Below are positions 45,511-56,081 of a stretch of 64,000 bases of DNA, piece by piece. Made by a program: the position numbers and the translations under genes. Positions within the stretch are counted from its first letter, which is position 1. Each line of letters opens with the position of its first letter. The notes beneath the pieces are model-generated. The model searched no databases, was not told the DNA's origin, and saw only the letters and a list, made by a program, of their open reading frames with translations. The DNA is from JACPDI01 sp035463475 (GTDB lineage: Bacteria; Acidobacteriota; Vicinamibacteria; Vicinamibacterales; 2-12-FULL-66-21), in the NCBI GenBank assembly GCA_035463475.1, contig DATHTE010000123.1:1-64000 (forward strand), written 5' to 3'.

Positions 45511-48090
45511 ATGAAGTCCATCCGACGCCTGCGTCACGGCGAGATCGCGCTGCTCTCGATCGTGGTGATCTTCGTACTCGTCCTCGGGTGGGCGATGGCG
45601 CGCGACCTGCGGCAGTCCGCGTCCGAAGGGAGGCACCTGCACGAGCGTCAGTCACGCGCGTCCAGCCTCATCGGCGATTTGAATTTCCAGACACAGGAGG
45701 TCCGCCGGATCGTCCTGTATGCGCTGTACACGACGGACGCCAACCTCCAGCTGTCGTACGCGGAGCAGTCGCGCTCAGGCGACGCGCGCGTCATGGCGCT
45801 CATCGACAGCCCGGCGCTGGCGCAAGCGACCGCGGACGCGCTGGTCCACATCGGGGCGCTGCGCGAGGCATGGCAGCGCTACCTCGTCGTTCGCGACGAT
45901 GTGATCGGGTTCATTCTCGAGGGCAGCCTGACCGAGGCCGTCGCCCTCGATGAGAAGGAAGGCTCCGCTCGCTTCAACGAAGTGCGTCACGCGATCACCG
46001 GGCTGAGACAGAGCTTCGCGTCGGAGGCCGCGCTGCAGACGGCGGCCGCGCGGGCCCGCGCGGATCGCGCGACCTGGCGGCTCATCCTCCTGCTTGGCAT
46101 CGTGCTGCTGCTGGCCGCCGTCGGCATGTACCTGGTCAACCGGGGCGCGTCGCTCGCCGTTCTCCTGCGGGCCGAGGCGCACAAGGGGAGCATTCTGCAG
46201 GCGGTCCCCGACCCGATCATCAGCGCTGACGCAGACGGTTGCATCATCGAGTTCAACGAGGCGGCCGAGCGCAACTTCGGCTTCACGCGCGCGGAGGTGG
46301 TGGGCAAACCGATCGAGGACGTGATCCTCGCCCCCGGCGCGCGCGGCTTGCTGTCGGGCCTCGCCGGACGCGCGCAGGACGCGCCGCGCGCCGTGTGGCC
46401 GCGGTTCGAGGCGACCGGCGTGCGGCGCGACGGGACCGAGTTCCCGATGGAGATCGCGGCGGTCACGCACCACGTCGGCCGGGACCAGGTCTCCACCGTC
46501 CACGTCTCCGATCTCACCGACCGCCGCGTCGCCGAGGAGCAGCTGCGCGACGCGAAGGAAGCCGCCGAGCTCGCCGACCAGGCGAAGAGCGAGTTCCTCG
46601 CGACGATGAGCCACGAGCTCAGGACGCCGCTCGTCGGCGTGATCGGCATCACGGACCTGCTGCAGACCGTGGAGTTGCCGCGCGCGCAGCGGCACCTCGT
46701 GCGCATGCTGCGCAGCAGCGCGAGCGCGCTGCTTAGTCTCGTCTCCGACATCCTCGACTACTCGCGCATCGAAGCGGGTCTCGTCGATCTCCAGCCGGAG
46801 TGCTTCCCCCTTGAAGCGTGCGTGGAGGACGCCATCGATCCGGTCGCGGAGCTCGCCGCGCGCAAGAAGATCGACATCGGCTACGTCGTGGATGCTCGCG
46901 TGCCCGACCGGCTGATCGCGGACCGGAGTCGCGTCCGGCAGGTGCTGCTGAACCTGCTCTCGAACGCCGTGAAGTTCACCGATACCGGCGAGGTTGCGCT
47001 GCACGTCGTTGCGGAGAAGCAGCGCGATCGCCGCGTCACCGTCACCGTCAGCGTCCGAGACACGGGCTGCGGCATCCCGGAAAGCCAGCGTCACCACCTG
47101 TTCCAGCGATTCAGCCAGATCCCGCGGCTGTCGCCCGGACCAAACAAGGGCACCGGGCTCGGGCTCGCCATCTCCGAGCGGTTGAGCAGGCTGCTCGGTG
47201 GCGCGCTCACCGTCGAGAGCGAACCGGGACGCGGCTCCACGTTCTACTTCACGTTCACGGCCGGGATCCCCGCGGACGAACCGCTCGGCGATGCGCACAC
47301 GGGATCGCTGAGCCGCGTGCGCGTGCGCCCTTGCCTGGAGCCGGGAATCATCGCCGGGCAGGTCCTCTCGCTGCTCCGGCGCTGGGGGGTGGCCATCGTG
47401 ACCCCGGACATGCCAGCCGCCGACCACGACGCGATCGTTCTCGTTGACGCGGACGCCGCCGCGGACGGGCGCGTCAGGCACGACGCCGTGCGACCGTCGC
47501 CGCACCGGCGACCCGTCGTGCTGATCACGCGCCTCCATCCCGCGCCGGCCAGCGAGTACGAGCCGGGCGATCGTGTCGTCGCGAAGCCAATCAAGGCCGC
47601 CGCGCTGTACGAAGCCCTGTGCGGAGCGGCGGCGGTCGCCGTCGTTCCCGAGCCGCCGGCTCCCGAGGCCCGGGCTTCCGTCGATGCGCTCGCGCACAGC
47701 CCGTTGTCGATTCTGCTCGTCGAAGACAACGACGCGAACCGCCGCGTCATCCAGATGATGCTGCAGGAGCTCGGCGTGGAGGTGGATGAAGCCGCCGACG
47801 GGCTGACCGCCGTTGAATGTGCGCGCGATCGCGAGTACGACCTGATCCTGATGGACGTGCAGATGCCCGGGATCGACGGCCTCGAGGCCACGCGGAGGAT
47901 CAGGGCCGAGCAGAGCGGCGCCGCGCCGACGATCATCGGCCTGACCGCGAACGTGATGACGGGCGACGAGGCGAAATGCCGCGCCGCCGGCATGGACGGG
48001 TACCTCGCCAAGCCCGTCCGTCTCCAGACGCTCTCCAGCGTACTAACCCCGTTGCGAGCCCGGCACGCCTCGTCTATTAAGCCAAGTTAA
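45511..48090 (+). CDS. Membrane hybrid histidine kinase (PAS, HisKA, HATPase, two receiver domains)
   Basis: Protein of 859 residues. A first membrane helix (residues 10-30), a helical periplasmic domain (40-185, four-helix-bundle type), a second helix (about 190-210), then a PAS domain (225-345), HisKA with phospho-His in SHELRTPLVG (near 370), and HATPase with DTGCGIP and GTGLGLAIS. A degenerate receiver follows (600-710), then a complete one with D in LILMDVQMPG and K in YLAKPV. Pairs with the binding-like protein encoded just upstream. Output regulator could be the OmpR protein of the same region. Confidence 0.92.
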   Translation: MKSIRRLRHGEIALLSIVVIFVLVLGWAMARDLRQSASEGRHLHERQSRASSLIGDLNFQTQEVRRIVLYALYTTDANLQLSYAEQSRSGDARVMALIDSPALAQATADALVHIGALREAWQRYLVVRDDVIGFILEGSLTEAVALDEKEGSARFNEVRHAITGLRQSFASEAALQTAAARARADRATWRLILLLGIVLLLAAVGMYLVNRGASLAVLLRAEAHKGSILQAVPDPIISADADGCIIEFNEAAERNFGFTRAEVVGKPIEDVILAPGARGLLSGLAGRAQDAPRAVWPRFEATGVRRDGTEFPMEIAAVTHHVGRDQVSTVHVSDLTDRRVAEEQLRDAKEAAELADQAKSEFLATMSHELRTPLVGVIGITDLLQTVELPRAQRHLVRMLRSSASALLSLVSDILDYSRIEAGLVDLQPECFPLEACVEDAIDPVAELAARKKIDIGYVVDARVPDRLIADRSRVRQVLLNLLSNAVKFTDTGEVALHVVAEKQRDRRVTVTVSVRDTGCGIPESQRHHLFQRFSQIPRLSPGPNKGTGLGLAISERLSRLLGGALTVESEPGRGSTFYFTFTAGIPADEPLGDAHTGSLSRVRVRPCLEPGIIAGQVLSLLRRWGVAIVTPDMPAADHDAIVLVDADAAADGRVRHDAVRPSPHRRPVVLITRLHPAPASEYEPGDRVVAKPIKAAALYEALCGAAAVAVVPEPPAPEARASVDALAHSPLSILLVEDNDANRRVIQMMLQELGVEVDEAADGLTAVECARDREYDLILMDVQMPGIDGLEATRRIRAEQSGAAPTIIGLTANVMTGDEAKCRAAGMDGYLAKPVRLQTLSSVLTPLRARHASSIKPS

Positions 48091-48115
48091 GAGCCCACCC
48101 AGGGCTGTCTATAAA
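48087..48115 (+). promoter_or_regulatory. Possible sigma70 promoter of the ECF sigma gene
   Basis: TTAAGA at 48087-48092 (overlapping the stop of the kinase gene) and TATAAA at 48110-48115 are 17 bases apart. The leader to the sigma gene would be about 100 bases. Match is 4/6 and 5/6 to consensus. Confidence 0.4.
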
Positions 48116-48221
48116 GTACTCTCAAGCACGCTAATGCACTTTTAATCTACCGCTGAGGCGCGGTGCTCTGCCTTATCGTTAGGCCCTCGGCCACCCCGTT
48201 CCACCTGCGAGGGACGCGACG

Positions 48222-48881
48222 ATGCAGAATGCGGTTGACTCGGACGGGTTTTACGACAGCAACCTCGCCGCCAGAACCGACGTTGGGCTGCTGCCACCGC
48301 CGCCGCCCGACTGCTGTCCGCAATCGACGGATCAACAGCTCGTCCAGGGATGCCTGTACGGCGACCAGCGCGCCTGGGCCCTGTTGATCGGCCGCTACAA
48401 GAACCTGATCTACTCGTTCCCGCGGCGCTACGGGGCCGGCCCCGCCGACGCGGCGGACGTGTTCCAGCTGGTGTGCGCGGAGCTGTTCCGGTCACTCCCC
48501 AGCCTCCGCAACCACGACAGCCTGCGCTCGTGGATCATGACCGTCTCGTCCCACCAGGCGTACCACTGGAAGCGCCGGCACGTGACGCGGCTGCAGCGCG
48601 AAGGGGCTGACCCTGAGGCCGCTGTCGAGTCCTACACGACTCCGCCGGTGTCCGACGCGCTCGAGCAGTCGGAGCGCGATCTGGCGGTGCGCCAGGCCAT
48701 CGCGCAGCTGCCGGAGCGATGCCGTGAGCTGGTGAAGCTTCTCTTCTACCAGGACCCGCCTGCTCCCTATCAGCTGGTCGCGGGCGAACTGCGGTTGGCC
48801 ACCGGCTCGATCGGACTGATTCGATCGCGCTGTCTCAAGCGGCTCGGGCGGATTCTCGAACAGCAGGGGATGCACGCATGA
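48222..48881 (+). CDS. ECF-type RNA polymerase sigma factor
   Basis: Protein of 219 residues. A 35-residue Pro-rich N-terminus (LPPPPPDCC) precedes sigma region 2 (QQLVQGCLYGDQRAWALLI, then DAADVFQLVCAELFRSL with the acidic core-binding pattern) and sigma region 4 (about 155-212, VRQAIAQLPERCRELVKLL). It directs RNA polymerase to a stress or envelope regulon. The small Cys-rich gene overlaps its end by four bases (ATGA), a usual arrangement for a sigma/anti-sigma pair. Confidence 0.9.
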   Translation: MQNAVDSDGFYDSNLAARTDVGLLPPPPPDCCPQSTDQQLVQGCLYGDQRAWALLIGRYKNLIYSFPRRYGAGPADAADVFQLVCAELFRSLPSLRNHDSLRSWIMTVSSHQAYHWKRRHVTRLQREGADPEAAVESYTTPPVSDALEQSERDLAVRQAIAQLPERCRELVKLLFYQDPPAPYQLVAGELRLATGSIGLIRSRCLKRLGRILEQQGMHA

Positions 48882-49102
48882 CCACGTTGAGCAACGACGG
48901 GTGCACGCGCTGCGACGCGTGCACGTATTGCGCGCGGATGACAATGGCCCTGGTCGGCCTGGCTTCGGCGGATGTCGCGGCCGCAGACCTGCAGGTCCCC
49001 GAGGACGTCGTCAAGGCGGCGCTCTCGCTGTTCTGCGACTCGCCGCGCGCGTCGGCGCGACGCGCTACAGGGCCGTATCCGCCCGCAGCGTGTTCGGAAT
49101 AG
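48878..49102 (+). CDS. Small Cys-rich protein coupled to the sigma factor; possibly truncated anti-sigma
   Basis: Protein of 74 residues with GCTRCDACTYCARM (four Cys at 9, 12, 15 and 18), which could hold zinc, and a helix VPEDVVKAALSLF of a type found in anti-sigma-like partners of this phylum. It has no membrane segment. The C-terminus runs into the end of the convergent ABC exporter gene (overlap 49065-49102), so part of an original longer protein may be lost. Coupling to the sigma gene by a four-base overlap is the main support for an anti-sigma role. Confidence 0.55.
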   Translation: MTTLSNDGCTRCDACTYCARMTMALVGLASADVAAADLQVPEDVVKAALSLFCDSPRASARRATGPYPPAACSE

Positions 49103-50924
49103 ACGCTTTCGCCGGTTCGGGGGTGAAGTCCTCCCCGGGATTGATGAAGCGGTCCGACTCGATGGAGTACTGCTTCTCGTAGAGGGCGCGATAGCGGCCG
49201 CCCAGCGACAGCAGTTCCGCGTGCGTGCCGCGCTCCACGATCTCGCCCTGCTCGAGCACGAGGATCTGGTCGGCGCTCCTGATGGTCGACAGCCGGTGGG
49301 CGATCACGAAGGTCGTCCGCCCCCGCCTGAGCGATCGCAGGCCGTCCTGGATGAGCGCCTCGCTTTCGCTGTCGAGGCTCGAGGTGGCCTCGTCGAGCAC
49401 GAGGATGCGCGGATCGGCGAGGATCGCCCGCGCGATCGCCACGCGCTGCCGCTGTCCGCCCGACAGCTTCACGCCGCGTTCTCCCACAACCGTGTCGTAC
49501 TGCTTTTCGAAACGCTCGATGAACTCGTCGGCGTGCGCGATCCGGCTCACCTCCCGGATCTGCTCCGGCGTGGCGTCGGGCCGACCGTAGCGGATGTTCT
49601 CCGCGATCGTGCCGTCGAAAAGGAAATTGTCCTGCAGGACGACGCCGAGCTGCGAACGATAGTCGCGCAGCCGCACTTCCGAGAGATCGTGCCCGTCCAC
49701 CCGTACCCGTCCCGCGCCGGGACGGTGGAACGCCATCACCAGCCCGATCAGCGTGCTCTTGCCGGAGCCGCTCGATCCGACGAGCGCCGTCGTGGTGCCT
49801 GCCGGCGCGCGGAAGCTGACCTCCTTCAACACCGGGACGCCGGGGTTGTACTCGAAGCTCACACGGTCGAACTCCACCTCGCCGTCGATCGTGTCGAGCG
49901 GCGACTTCCGGCTGTCCTGCGCGTCCTCGCCGGACATCTGCATCAGCTCCCTGATGCGATCGAGGCCGGCGAACGCCTCGCTGATCTGCGTGCCGATGGA
50001 CGCGATCTGCACCACCGGCGCCGCCATCAACCCGGTCAGGAAGATGTAGAACATGAAGTCGCCGAGCGTCATGGCGCCGGAGAGGATCGCGCGCCCGCCG
50101 ATGACGATCATGAGTACCCCGATCGCGCCGACAACCACCGTCGAGAACGCCGTGATCGCCGACACGCCGGTGATCGATCGCGCGATGTTCCGGAACAGCC
50201 GGTGGACGCCCCTGGCGAACACCAGTTCCTCGCGCTTCTCCGCGGTGTACGTCTTGACGATCCGGATGCCGCCCAGCGTCTCGTTCAGGCGGCCGGTGAC
50301 CTCCGCGTTGATCTTGCCGCGCTCGCGGAACAGCGGCCGCAGGCGCTTGAACGCGATCGCCATTCCGCTGCCGAACGCGCCGAGCGCGAGGAGCGTGACG
50401 AGCGTGAGCCACCAGTTCAGGTAGAAGAGGATGCCCAGCGCGATCACCGCCGTGACGACGCTGCCCGAGAGTTGCACGAGCCCGGTGCCGACGAGGTTCC
50501 GGATGCCTTCGGCATCCGTCATGATGCGCGAGATGAGCACGCCGGCCTGCGTGGAGTCGAAGTAGGCGACCGGCAACCGCGCGACGTGCGCCTCGACGCG
50601 GCGGCGCATCTCCGTGATGGCGCGCTGCGCGGCCACGCCGAGCACCTGCGATAGACCGAATGACGTGACGGCCTGCACCACGGTCGCGCCGCCGGCGGCG
50701 AGCGCGAGCGGCACCAGCAGGTCCGCGCGCCCCTTTCCGATCACGTCATCGACGAGGAACTTCGAGGTCGCCGGCAGAACGAACCCCGACAGCCGGTTGA
50801 CGAGCATCAGCATCAGGCCGGCGGCGAGGCGGCGGCGCCGGGCCCAGATGAGCGCCCGGGCTTCCTGCCAGGCGCCGCGGGTCACCTTCACGGGCAGTCG
50901 GGTCGAGGGTTCTGCGGCAGGCAC
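49065..50924 (-). CDS. MsbA-like ABC exporter (fused membrane and ATPase domains)
   Basis: Protein of 619 residues. A six-helix exporter domain spans about residues 30-330; the ATPase domain has Walker A GSSGSGKST, Q-loop VLQDNF, signature LSGGQRQR, Walker B ILVLDEATSSLDSE and H-loop AHRLST. It works as a homodimer, moving lipids, lipopolysaccharide precursors or drugs out of the cytoplasm. It is encoded alone on the minus strand, convergent with the sigma pair. Substrate cannot be inferred. Confidence 0.92.
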   Translation of the reverse strand: MPAAEPSTRLPVKVTRGAWQEARALIWARRRRLAAGLMLMLVNRLSGFVLPATSKFLVDDVIGKGRADLLVPLALAAGGATVVQAVTSFGLSQVLGVAAQRAITEMRRRVEAHVARLPVAYFDSTQAGVLISRIMTDAEGIRNLVGTGLVQLSGSVVTAVIALGILFYLNWWLTLVTLLALGAFGSGMAIAFKRLRPLFRERGKINAEVTGRLNETLGGIRIVKTYTAEKREELVFARGVHRLFRNIARSITGVSAITAFSTVVVGAIGVLMIVIGGRAILSGAMTLGDFMFYIFLTGLMAAPVVQIASIGTQISEAFAGLDRIRELMQMSGEDAQDSRKSPLDTIDGEVEFDRVSFEYNPGVPVLKEVSFRAPAGTTTALVGSSGSGKSTLIGLVMAFHRPGAGRVRVDGHDLSEVRLRDYRSQLGVVLQDNFLFDGTIAENIRYGRPDATPEQIREVSRIAHADEFIERFEKQYDTVVGERGVKLSGGQRQRVAIARAILADPRILVLDEATSSLDSESEALIQDGLRSLRRGRTTFVIAHRLSTIRSADQILVLEQGEIVERGTHAELLSLGGRYRALYEKQYSIESDRFINPGEDFTPEPAKASIPNTLRADTAL

Positions 50925-51015
50925 GGTGGCTACGACGCTTCGCGCGGGTCAATTGTCTCAGGAAATGGCGCCAGGCGGTGAGCTTCGGCGCGGGCCGGCG
51001 AACGCGTCTCGGCAG

Positions 51016-51594
51016 TTACCGGTTGTCGTCGTCGTCGTCGTCGGCGGCGGGCACCGGAAACGGACGGACCTTGTGGCGCCCCGTGCCCAGCAGCGCGCGC
51101 GCGAGCGCGCTGCCGCCCCGCTTCTGCGCCGGCGGGGGGACGACGATCGGTACGGCGGGTGCCTGCACGAGCATTCCGACCGTGCCGACCGGATCCATCG
51201 TCCGGAGCGCGACGAGGTTGACGGCTGACACGGCCTCGCCGGCGGGGCGCAGCGCCCGCGCGCCCGCGCGCCCGGGACGCGGCGCGGGCTTCGCCGCGGG
51301 CGAGGCCACGACGGCGGCAATCGTCGTGGCGTCGCGCTCGGCGTCGGGCATCGGCGCGAACTGCACCGTCAACGCGGAGGATGGCAGCGGCTGGCGGAGC
51401 GACTCAGGGGAGAGCGCGGGCAGCAGGACGAAGGCCGTCGTGGCGAGCGCGGCTGCGGCGACCCCGGCGAGCTCGCGCTTCTGCTTCGCGGGCAGCTCAG
51501 AGAGGCGGATCGCCAACGCGTCGGCGTCCGCAACGTCGGCGCAGCTGTGACATGCGGCGCCGGCGAGCCATTCGCCTGAGGGATGCTCTGCCAT
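51016..51594 (-). CDS. Membrane-anchored protein of unknown function
   Basis: Protein of 192 residues. An N-terminal part contains ACHSC (two Cys), a helical stretch (ADALAIRLSEL) and one membrane segment (ELAGVAAAALATTAFVLLPAL, residues about 48-68). The rest is Ala/Pro-rich and low complexity, ending in an acidic Asp tail (DDDDDDN). ATG 51594 has AGGGAG just upstream; the frame can be extended but without support. A perfect 10-base inverted repeat lies in its leader. No family recognised. Confidence 0.65.
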   Translation of the reverse strand: MAEHPSGEWLAGAACHSCADVADADALAIRLSELPAKQKRELAGVAAAALATTAFVLLPALSPESLRQPLPSSALTVQFAPMPDAERDATTIAAVVASPAAKPAPRPGRAGARALRPAGEAVSAVNLVALRTMDPVGTVGMLVQAPAVPIVVPPPAQKRGGSALARALLGTGRHKVRPFPVPAADDDDDDNR

Positions 51595-51609
51595 GCTCCC
51601 TGTTTCGAC

Positions 51610-51640
51610 AAAAGTCGCGCCAGCCCGCACCGCGACTTTT
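51610..51640. promoter_or_regulatory. Perfect 10-bp inverted repeat between divergent genes
   Basis: AAAAGTCGCG at 51610-51619 pairs exactly with CGCGACTTTT at 51631-51640 across an 11-base loop. The T-run on one arm in each direction makes it look like a short bidirectional terminator or attenuator, or an operator in the leader of the minus-strand gene. Confidence 0.5.
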
Positions 51641-51795
51641 CCGCCCGCAAACCGCTGATCGCGGGACGGATCGGCCGCGTCGCGAAGTTGTGTGCATCGA
51701 CGGCAGCGTCGTGTCTCAACTCAGGAGCGGATGTTCTTACACCGTTCACACCACGGCACTGTGCACGCAACTGCACGCTGCCGCTACTATTCGGG

Positions 51796-53505
51796 ATGAT
51801 GCAGGCACCAGACCTCATTGTCACCATCACCGTCGGCTTGCTGGCCGCGCTCGCCTTCGGGTATCTGACGCATCGCCTCGGGTGGTCGCCGATCGTCGGA
51901 TACCTGCTGGCCGGCATTGCGATCGGTCCGCACACGCCGGGCCCCGTCGCCGACGCCGCCATCGCCGAGCAGCTCGCCGAGTTCGGCGTCGTCCTGCTGA
52001 TGTTCGGCGTGGGGTTGCAGTTCCACGTCGAGGAACTGCTTGCGGTGAGGCGAGTCGCGCTGCCGGGCGCGCTCGTGCAGACGGCGATCGCCACGGGCCT
52101 CGGCATGGCCGTCGCTGGCGCATTCGGCATCGGGTGGGCCAGCGGCGCGGTGTTCGGGATCGCGCTGTCGATTGCGAGCACGGTCGTTGTCGTCCGCGTG
52201 CTCGCCGACAACCGCGAGCTGCACACGCGCACGGGCCACATTGCCGTGGGCTGGCTTGTGATGCAGGACCTGATCGCGGTAACGGCGCTGGTGCTCCTGC
52301 CTGTGCTCTCGCGCGGGAACGCCTCCGGTGCCGAGCTCGCAGCGGCCGTCGCGCTCACCGCGCTGAAGGTCGCCGGGCTGGTGGTGTTCACGCTGCTGGT
52401 CGGGCGCGCGATCCCGCGGATCCTCGATCACGTGGCTGCGACGCGGTCGCGAGAGTTGTTCACGCTGACGGTCCTGGTCCTCGCGCTGGGGATCGCGCTG
52501 GGCGCCGCGGTGGTCTTCGGCGTGTCGATGGCGCTCGGCGCGTTCCTCGCGGGCATCATCGTCGGCCGATCGGAGTACAGCCTCAGGGCCGCCTCCGAGG
52601 CGCTCCCGATGCGCGACGCCTTCGCCGTGCTGTTTTTCGTCTCCGTGGGGATGCTGCTCGATCCGCGGCACCTGCTCGACGCGCCCGGCACAATCGCCGC
52701 CACCATGGCCGTCGTGATGGTGGCGAACCCGCTCGTGGCGTTCGCGACCGTACGCGCGCTGCGGCATCCGCGGCGCATCGCGCTCGGCGTCGCGGTGGCG
52801 CTGGCGCAGATCGGCGAGTTCTCGTTCATCATCACGCGGCTCGGCCAGGACCTCGGCCTGCTGACGGCCGCGACGATGCAGACGGTTGTCAGCGCCTCAA
52901 TCGCGTCGATCCTTCTCAACCCGCTGTTGTACCGCGCGCTCGCGCTGCTGGAGCGCCGGCGCGCGAGGACCGGACCCGTTGCGGAGGGGGACGCGGCCGA
53001 AATCGCCCGCCCCGCGCATCCTGCCCACGCGGACCCGGCGCACCGCGCCGTGGTCGTCGGCTACGGTCCCACCGGCCGGACGCTCACGCGGCTGCTCGGC
53101 GAGAACGGCGTGGAGTCCACCGTGATCGAGTTGAACATGGACACGGTGCGAGCGCTCCGCCAGCAGGGCATTGCGGCGGTGTACGGCGACGCCGCGCACC
53201 TGCCGACGCTGCGCGCGGCAGGCGCCCATGCCGCCGGCCACCTGGTGCTCACCGCCAGCCTTCCGCACGCGCGCGAGGTCATCCGCCTGGCGCGCGAACT
53301 CAATCCGCGGATTCGCGTGCTCGCGCGCACGACGCACCTGCGCGACCGCGACGCGCTGCGTCGTGCCGGGGCGGACATCGTCTACTCGGGCGAAGGCGAA
53401 GTCGCGCTCGCGCTCGTCGAAGCGGTGCTGCATCGGCTTGGCGCGACCGCCGAGCAGATCGATCGCGAGCGAGCGCGCGCCCACAGCGAGCTGTTCGAGA
53501 GCTAA
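51796..53505 (+). CDS. KefB/YbaL-type cation:proton antiporter with TrkA-N domain
   Basis: Protein of 569 residues: a 12-13 helix CPA2 membrane domain (residues 5-390, including LLMFGVGLQFHVEELL and VSMALGAFLAGIIVGRSEY) followed by a TrkA-N domain (AVVVGYGPTGRTLTRLL, a GxGxxG nucleotide site) from about residue 417. Such proteins exchange potassium or sodium for protons under nucleotide or redox control. ATG 51796 is taken, being the first of two adjacent Met codons before the first helix. A REP-like palindrome follows three bases after the stop. Confidence 0.9.
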   Translation: MMQAPDLIVTITVGLLAALAFGYLTHRLGWSPIVGYLLAGIAIGPHTPGPVADAAIAEQLAEFGVVLLMFGVGLQFHVEELLAVRRVALPGALVQTAIATGLGMAVAGAFGIGWASGAVFGIALSIASTVVVVRVLADNRELHTRTGHIAVGWLVMQDLIAVTALVLLPVLSRGNASGAELAAAVALTALKVAGLVVFTLLVGRAIPRILDHVAATRSRELFTLTVLVLALGIALGAAVVFGVSMALGAFLAGIIVGRSEYSLRAASEALPMRDAFAVLFFVSVGMLLDPRHLLDAPGTIAATMAVVMVANPLVAFATVRALRHPRRIALGVAVALAQIGEFSFIITRLGQDLGLLTAATMQTVVSASIASILLNPLLYRALALLERRRARTGPVAEGDAAEIARPAHPAHADPAHRAVVVGYGPTGRTLTRLLGENGVESTVIELNMDTVRALRQQGIAAVYGDAAHLPTLRAAGAHAAGHLVLTASLPHAREVIRLARELNPRIRVLARTTHLRDRDALRRAGADIVYSGEGEVALALVEAVLHRLGATAEQIDRERARAHSELFES

Positions 53506-53507
53506 CG

Positions 53508-53555
53508 GTGCCTGTCACCAATTGTCCTCAGACGATGACGATTGGTGGCAGCCAC
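53508..53555. repeat. REP-like palindrome after the antiporter gene (family C)
   Basis: CTGTCACCAATTGTC in the left arm (53508-53526) pairs with GACGATTGGTGGCAG in the right arm (53537-53555) with three mismatches over 19 positions and a ten-base loop. It shares the GTCACC core with the copies in galK and at 56 kb. It may also work as a 3'-end stabiliser or terminator. Confidence 0.65.
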
Positions 53556-53676
53556 GTTCGTGATCCGCGTTCAGGAATGTAACTACTGCGGGGGGCGCCC
53601 GCCCGATTTCTGCCGAATAACCCCCAATTCGCGGAGGGAACCGGGTTTGCGCCCTCTCGACTACCGGAGCGCCCGC

Positions 53677-54399
53677 ATGACTGAGGACGAAACTCCTCCG
53701 ACGTCAGACCATTACGCCGTGCAGCCCCAGGCGAGGCCGCCCATGCCCGGCGCCCCGCCCCCTGTATCCGCCCGCGCCGCCAGTCAGTGGGTCGTCGTCG
53801 GCGCCGCGGTTGCCGGACTGGCGCTCGGCGCGGCGGTGTTTCTCGCCCTGAGGCCCCAGGTCGTGCCGGCCGCGGCCGCGCCAGGCGCGAGCGCGAGCGC
53901 CGACGCTGTGGCGCGGGCGATGGCCCGGGTCCCGGTGGCGCCCGCGTCATCGTCTTCGGAGCCGAAGTGGCAGGGGGGTGAGCCGCGCGGGCGCGGTCGG
54001 GACGCCAGCATCGTCTTCGAGCTTCCCGCCGATCACGACGTCGCCGTCTGGAACAAGCGCGTCCTGCCCGTGTTGACCGTGCGCTGCTACGCGGGCACGA
54101 CCGAGGTGTTCGTGCTCACGCATTCGGCCGCCGCGATGGACGGCAACGACGGCACTCACGCGGTACGGCTGGCGTTCGACGCCGGCGCGGACGAGCCGGG
54201 GCGGTGGGTCGCGTCCGAGGAGTACGACGCCCTTTTCTCGCCGAATCCAGCCGCAACGGCGCGCCGGATCGCCGCGGCGCACAGGATGCGCTTCGCGTAT
54301 ACGCCGTACAACGCGTCGCCGGTGGTCATCACGTTCGACGTGCGGGGGTTCGATCAGCGGATCGAGACGCTGGCCAGAACGTGCCGCTGGCGATCCTGA
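53677..54399 (+). CDS. Membrane-anchored protein of unknown function
   Basis: Protein of 240 residues. A Pro-rich cytoplasmic N-terminus (APPPVS) leads to one transmembrane segment (WVVVGAAVAGLALGAAVFLAL, residues about 38-58, shown in part) and a soluble domain of about 150 residues with RDASIVFELPADHDVAVWN, TVRCYAGTTEVFVLTHSAA and a final TYPYN-like strand (FAYTPYNASPVVITFDVRG). This latter pattern is typical of small single-pass proteins that look like periplasmic domains. I do not recognise a named family. ATG 53677 is preceded by GGAG. Confidence 0.7.
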   Translation: MTEDETPPTSDHYAVQPQARPPMPGAPPPVSARAASQWVVVGAAVAGLALGAAVFLALRPQVVPAAAAPGASASADAVARAMARVPVAPASSSSEPKWQGGEPRGRGRDASIVFELPADHDVAVWNKRVLPVLTVRCYAGTTEVFVLTHSAAAMDGNDGTHAVRLAFDAGADEPGRWVASEEYDALFSPNPAATARRIAAAHRMRFAYTPYNASPVVITFDVRGFDQRIETLARTCRWRS

Positions 54400-54444
54400 G
54401 TTCCTCCCGGCGCCACGACTGATCGCGGGCCGGCCTGGCGCTCG

Positions 54445-55995
<1,551 letters not shown>

Positions 55996-56013
55996 GAGGT
56001 GCTCCAGAGTAGC

Positions 56014-56077
56014 GGAAAAAGGGGGACAGTCACACTTTTTCCCACTTTCAGGAAAAAGTGGGGCTGTCCTCTTTTTT
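56014..56077. repeat. REP-like palindrome between divergent kinase and ROK genes (family C)
   Basis: Left arm GGACAGTCACACTTTTTCC (56024-56042) matches the reverse complement of 56051-56069 with two mismatches; A-rich and T-rich outer edges extend the pairing to 56014-56077. The right edge ends in a T-run, so it could also terminate or attenuate transcription. The GGACAGTCAC core is shared with the galK copy. Confidence 0.75.
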
Positions 56078-56081
56078 GGTC

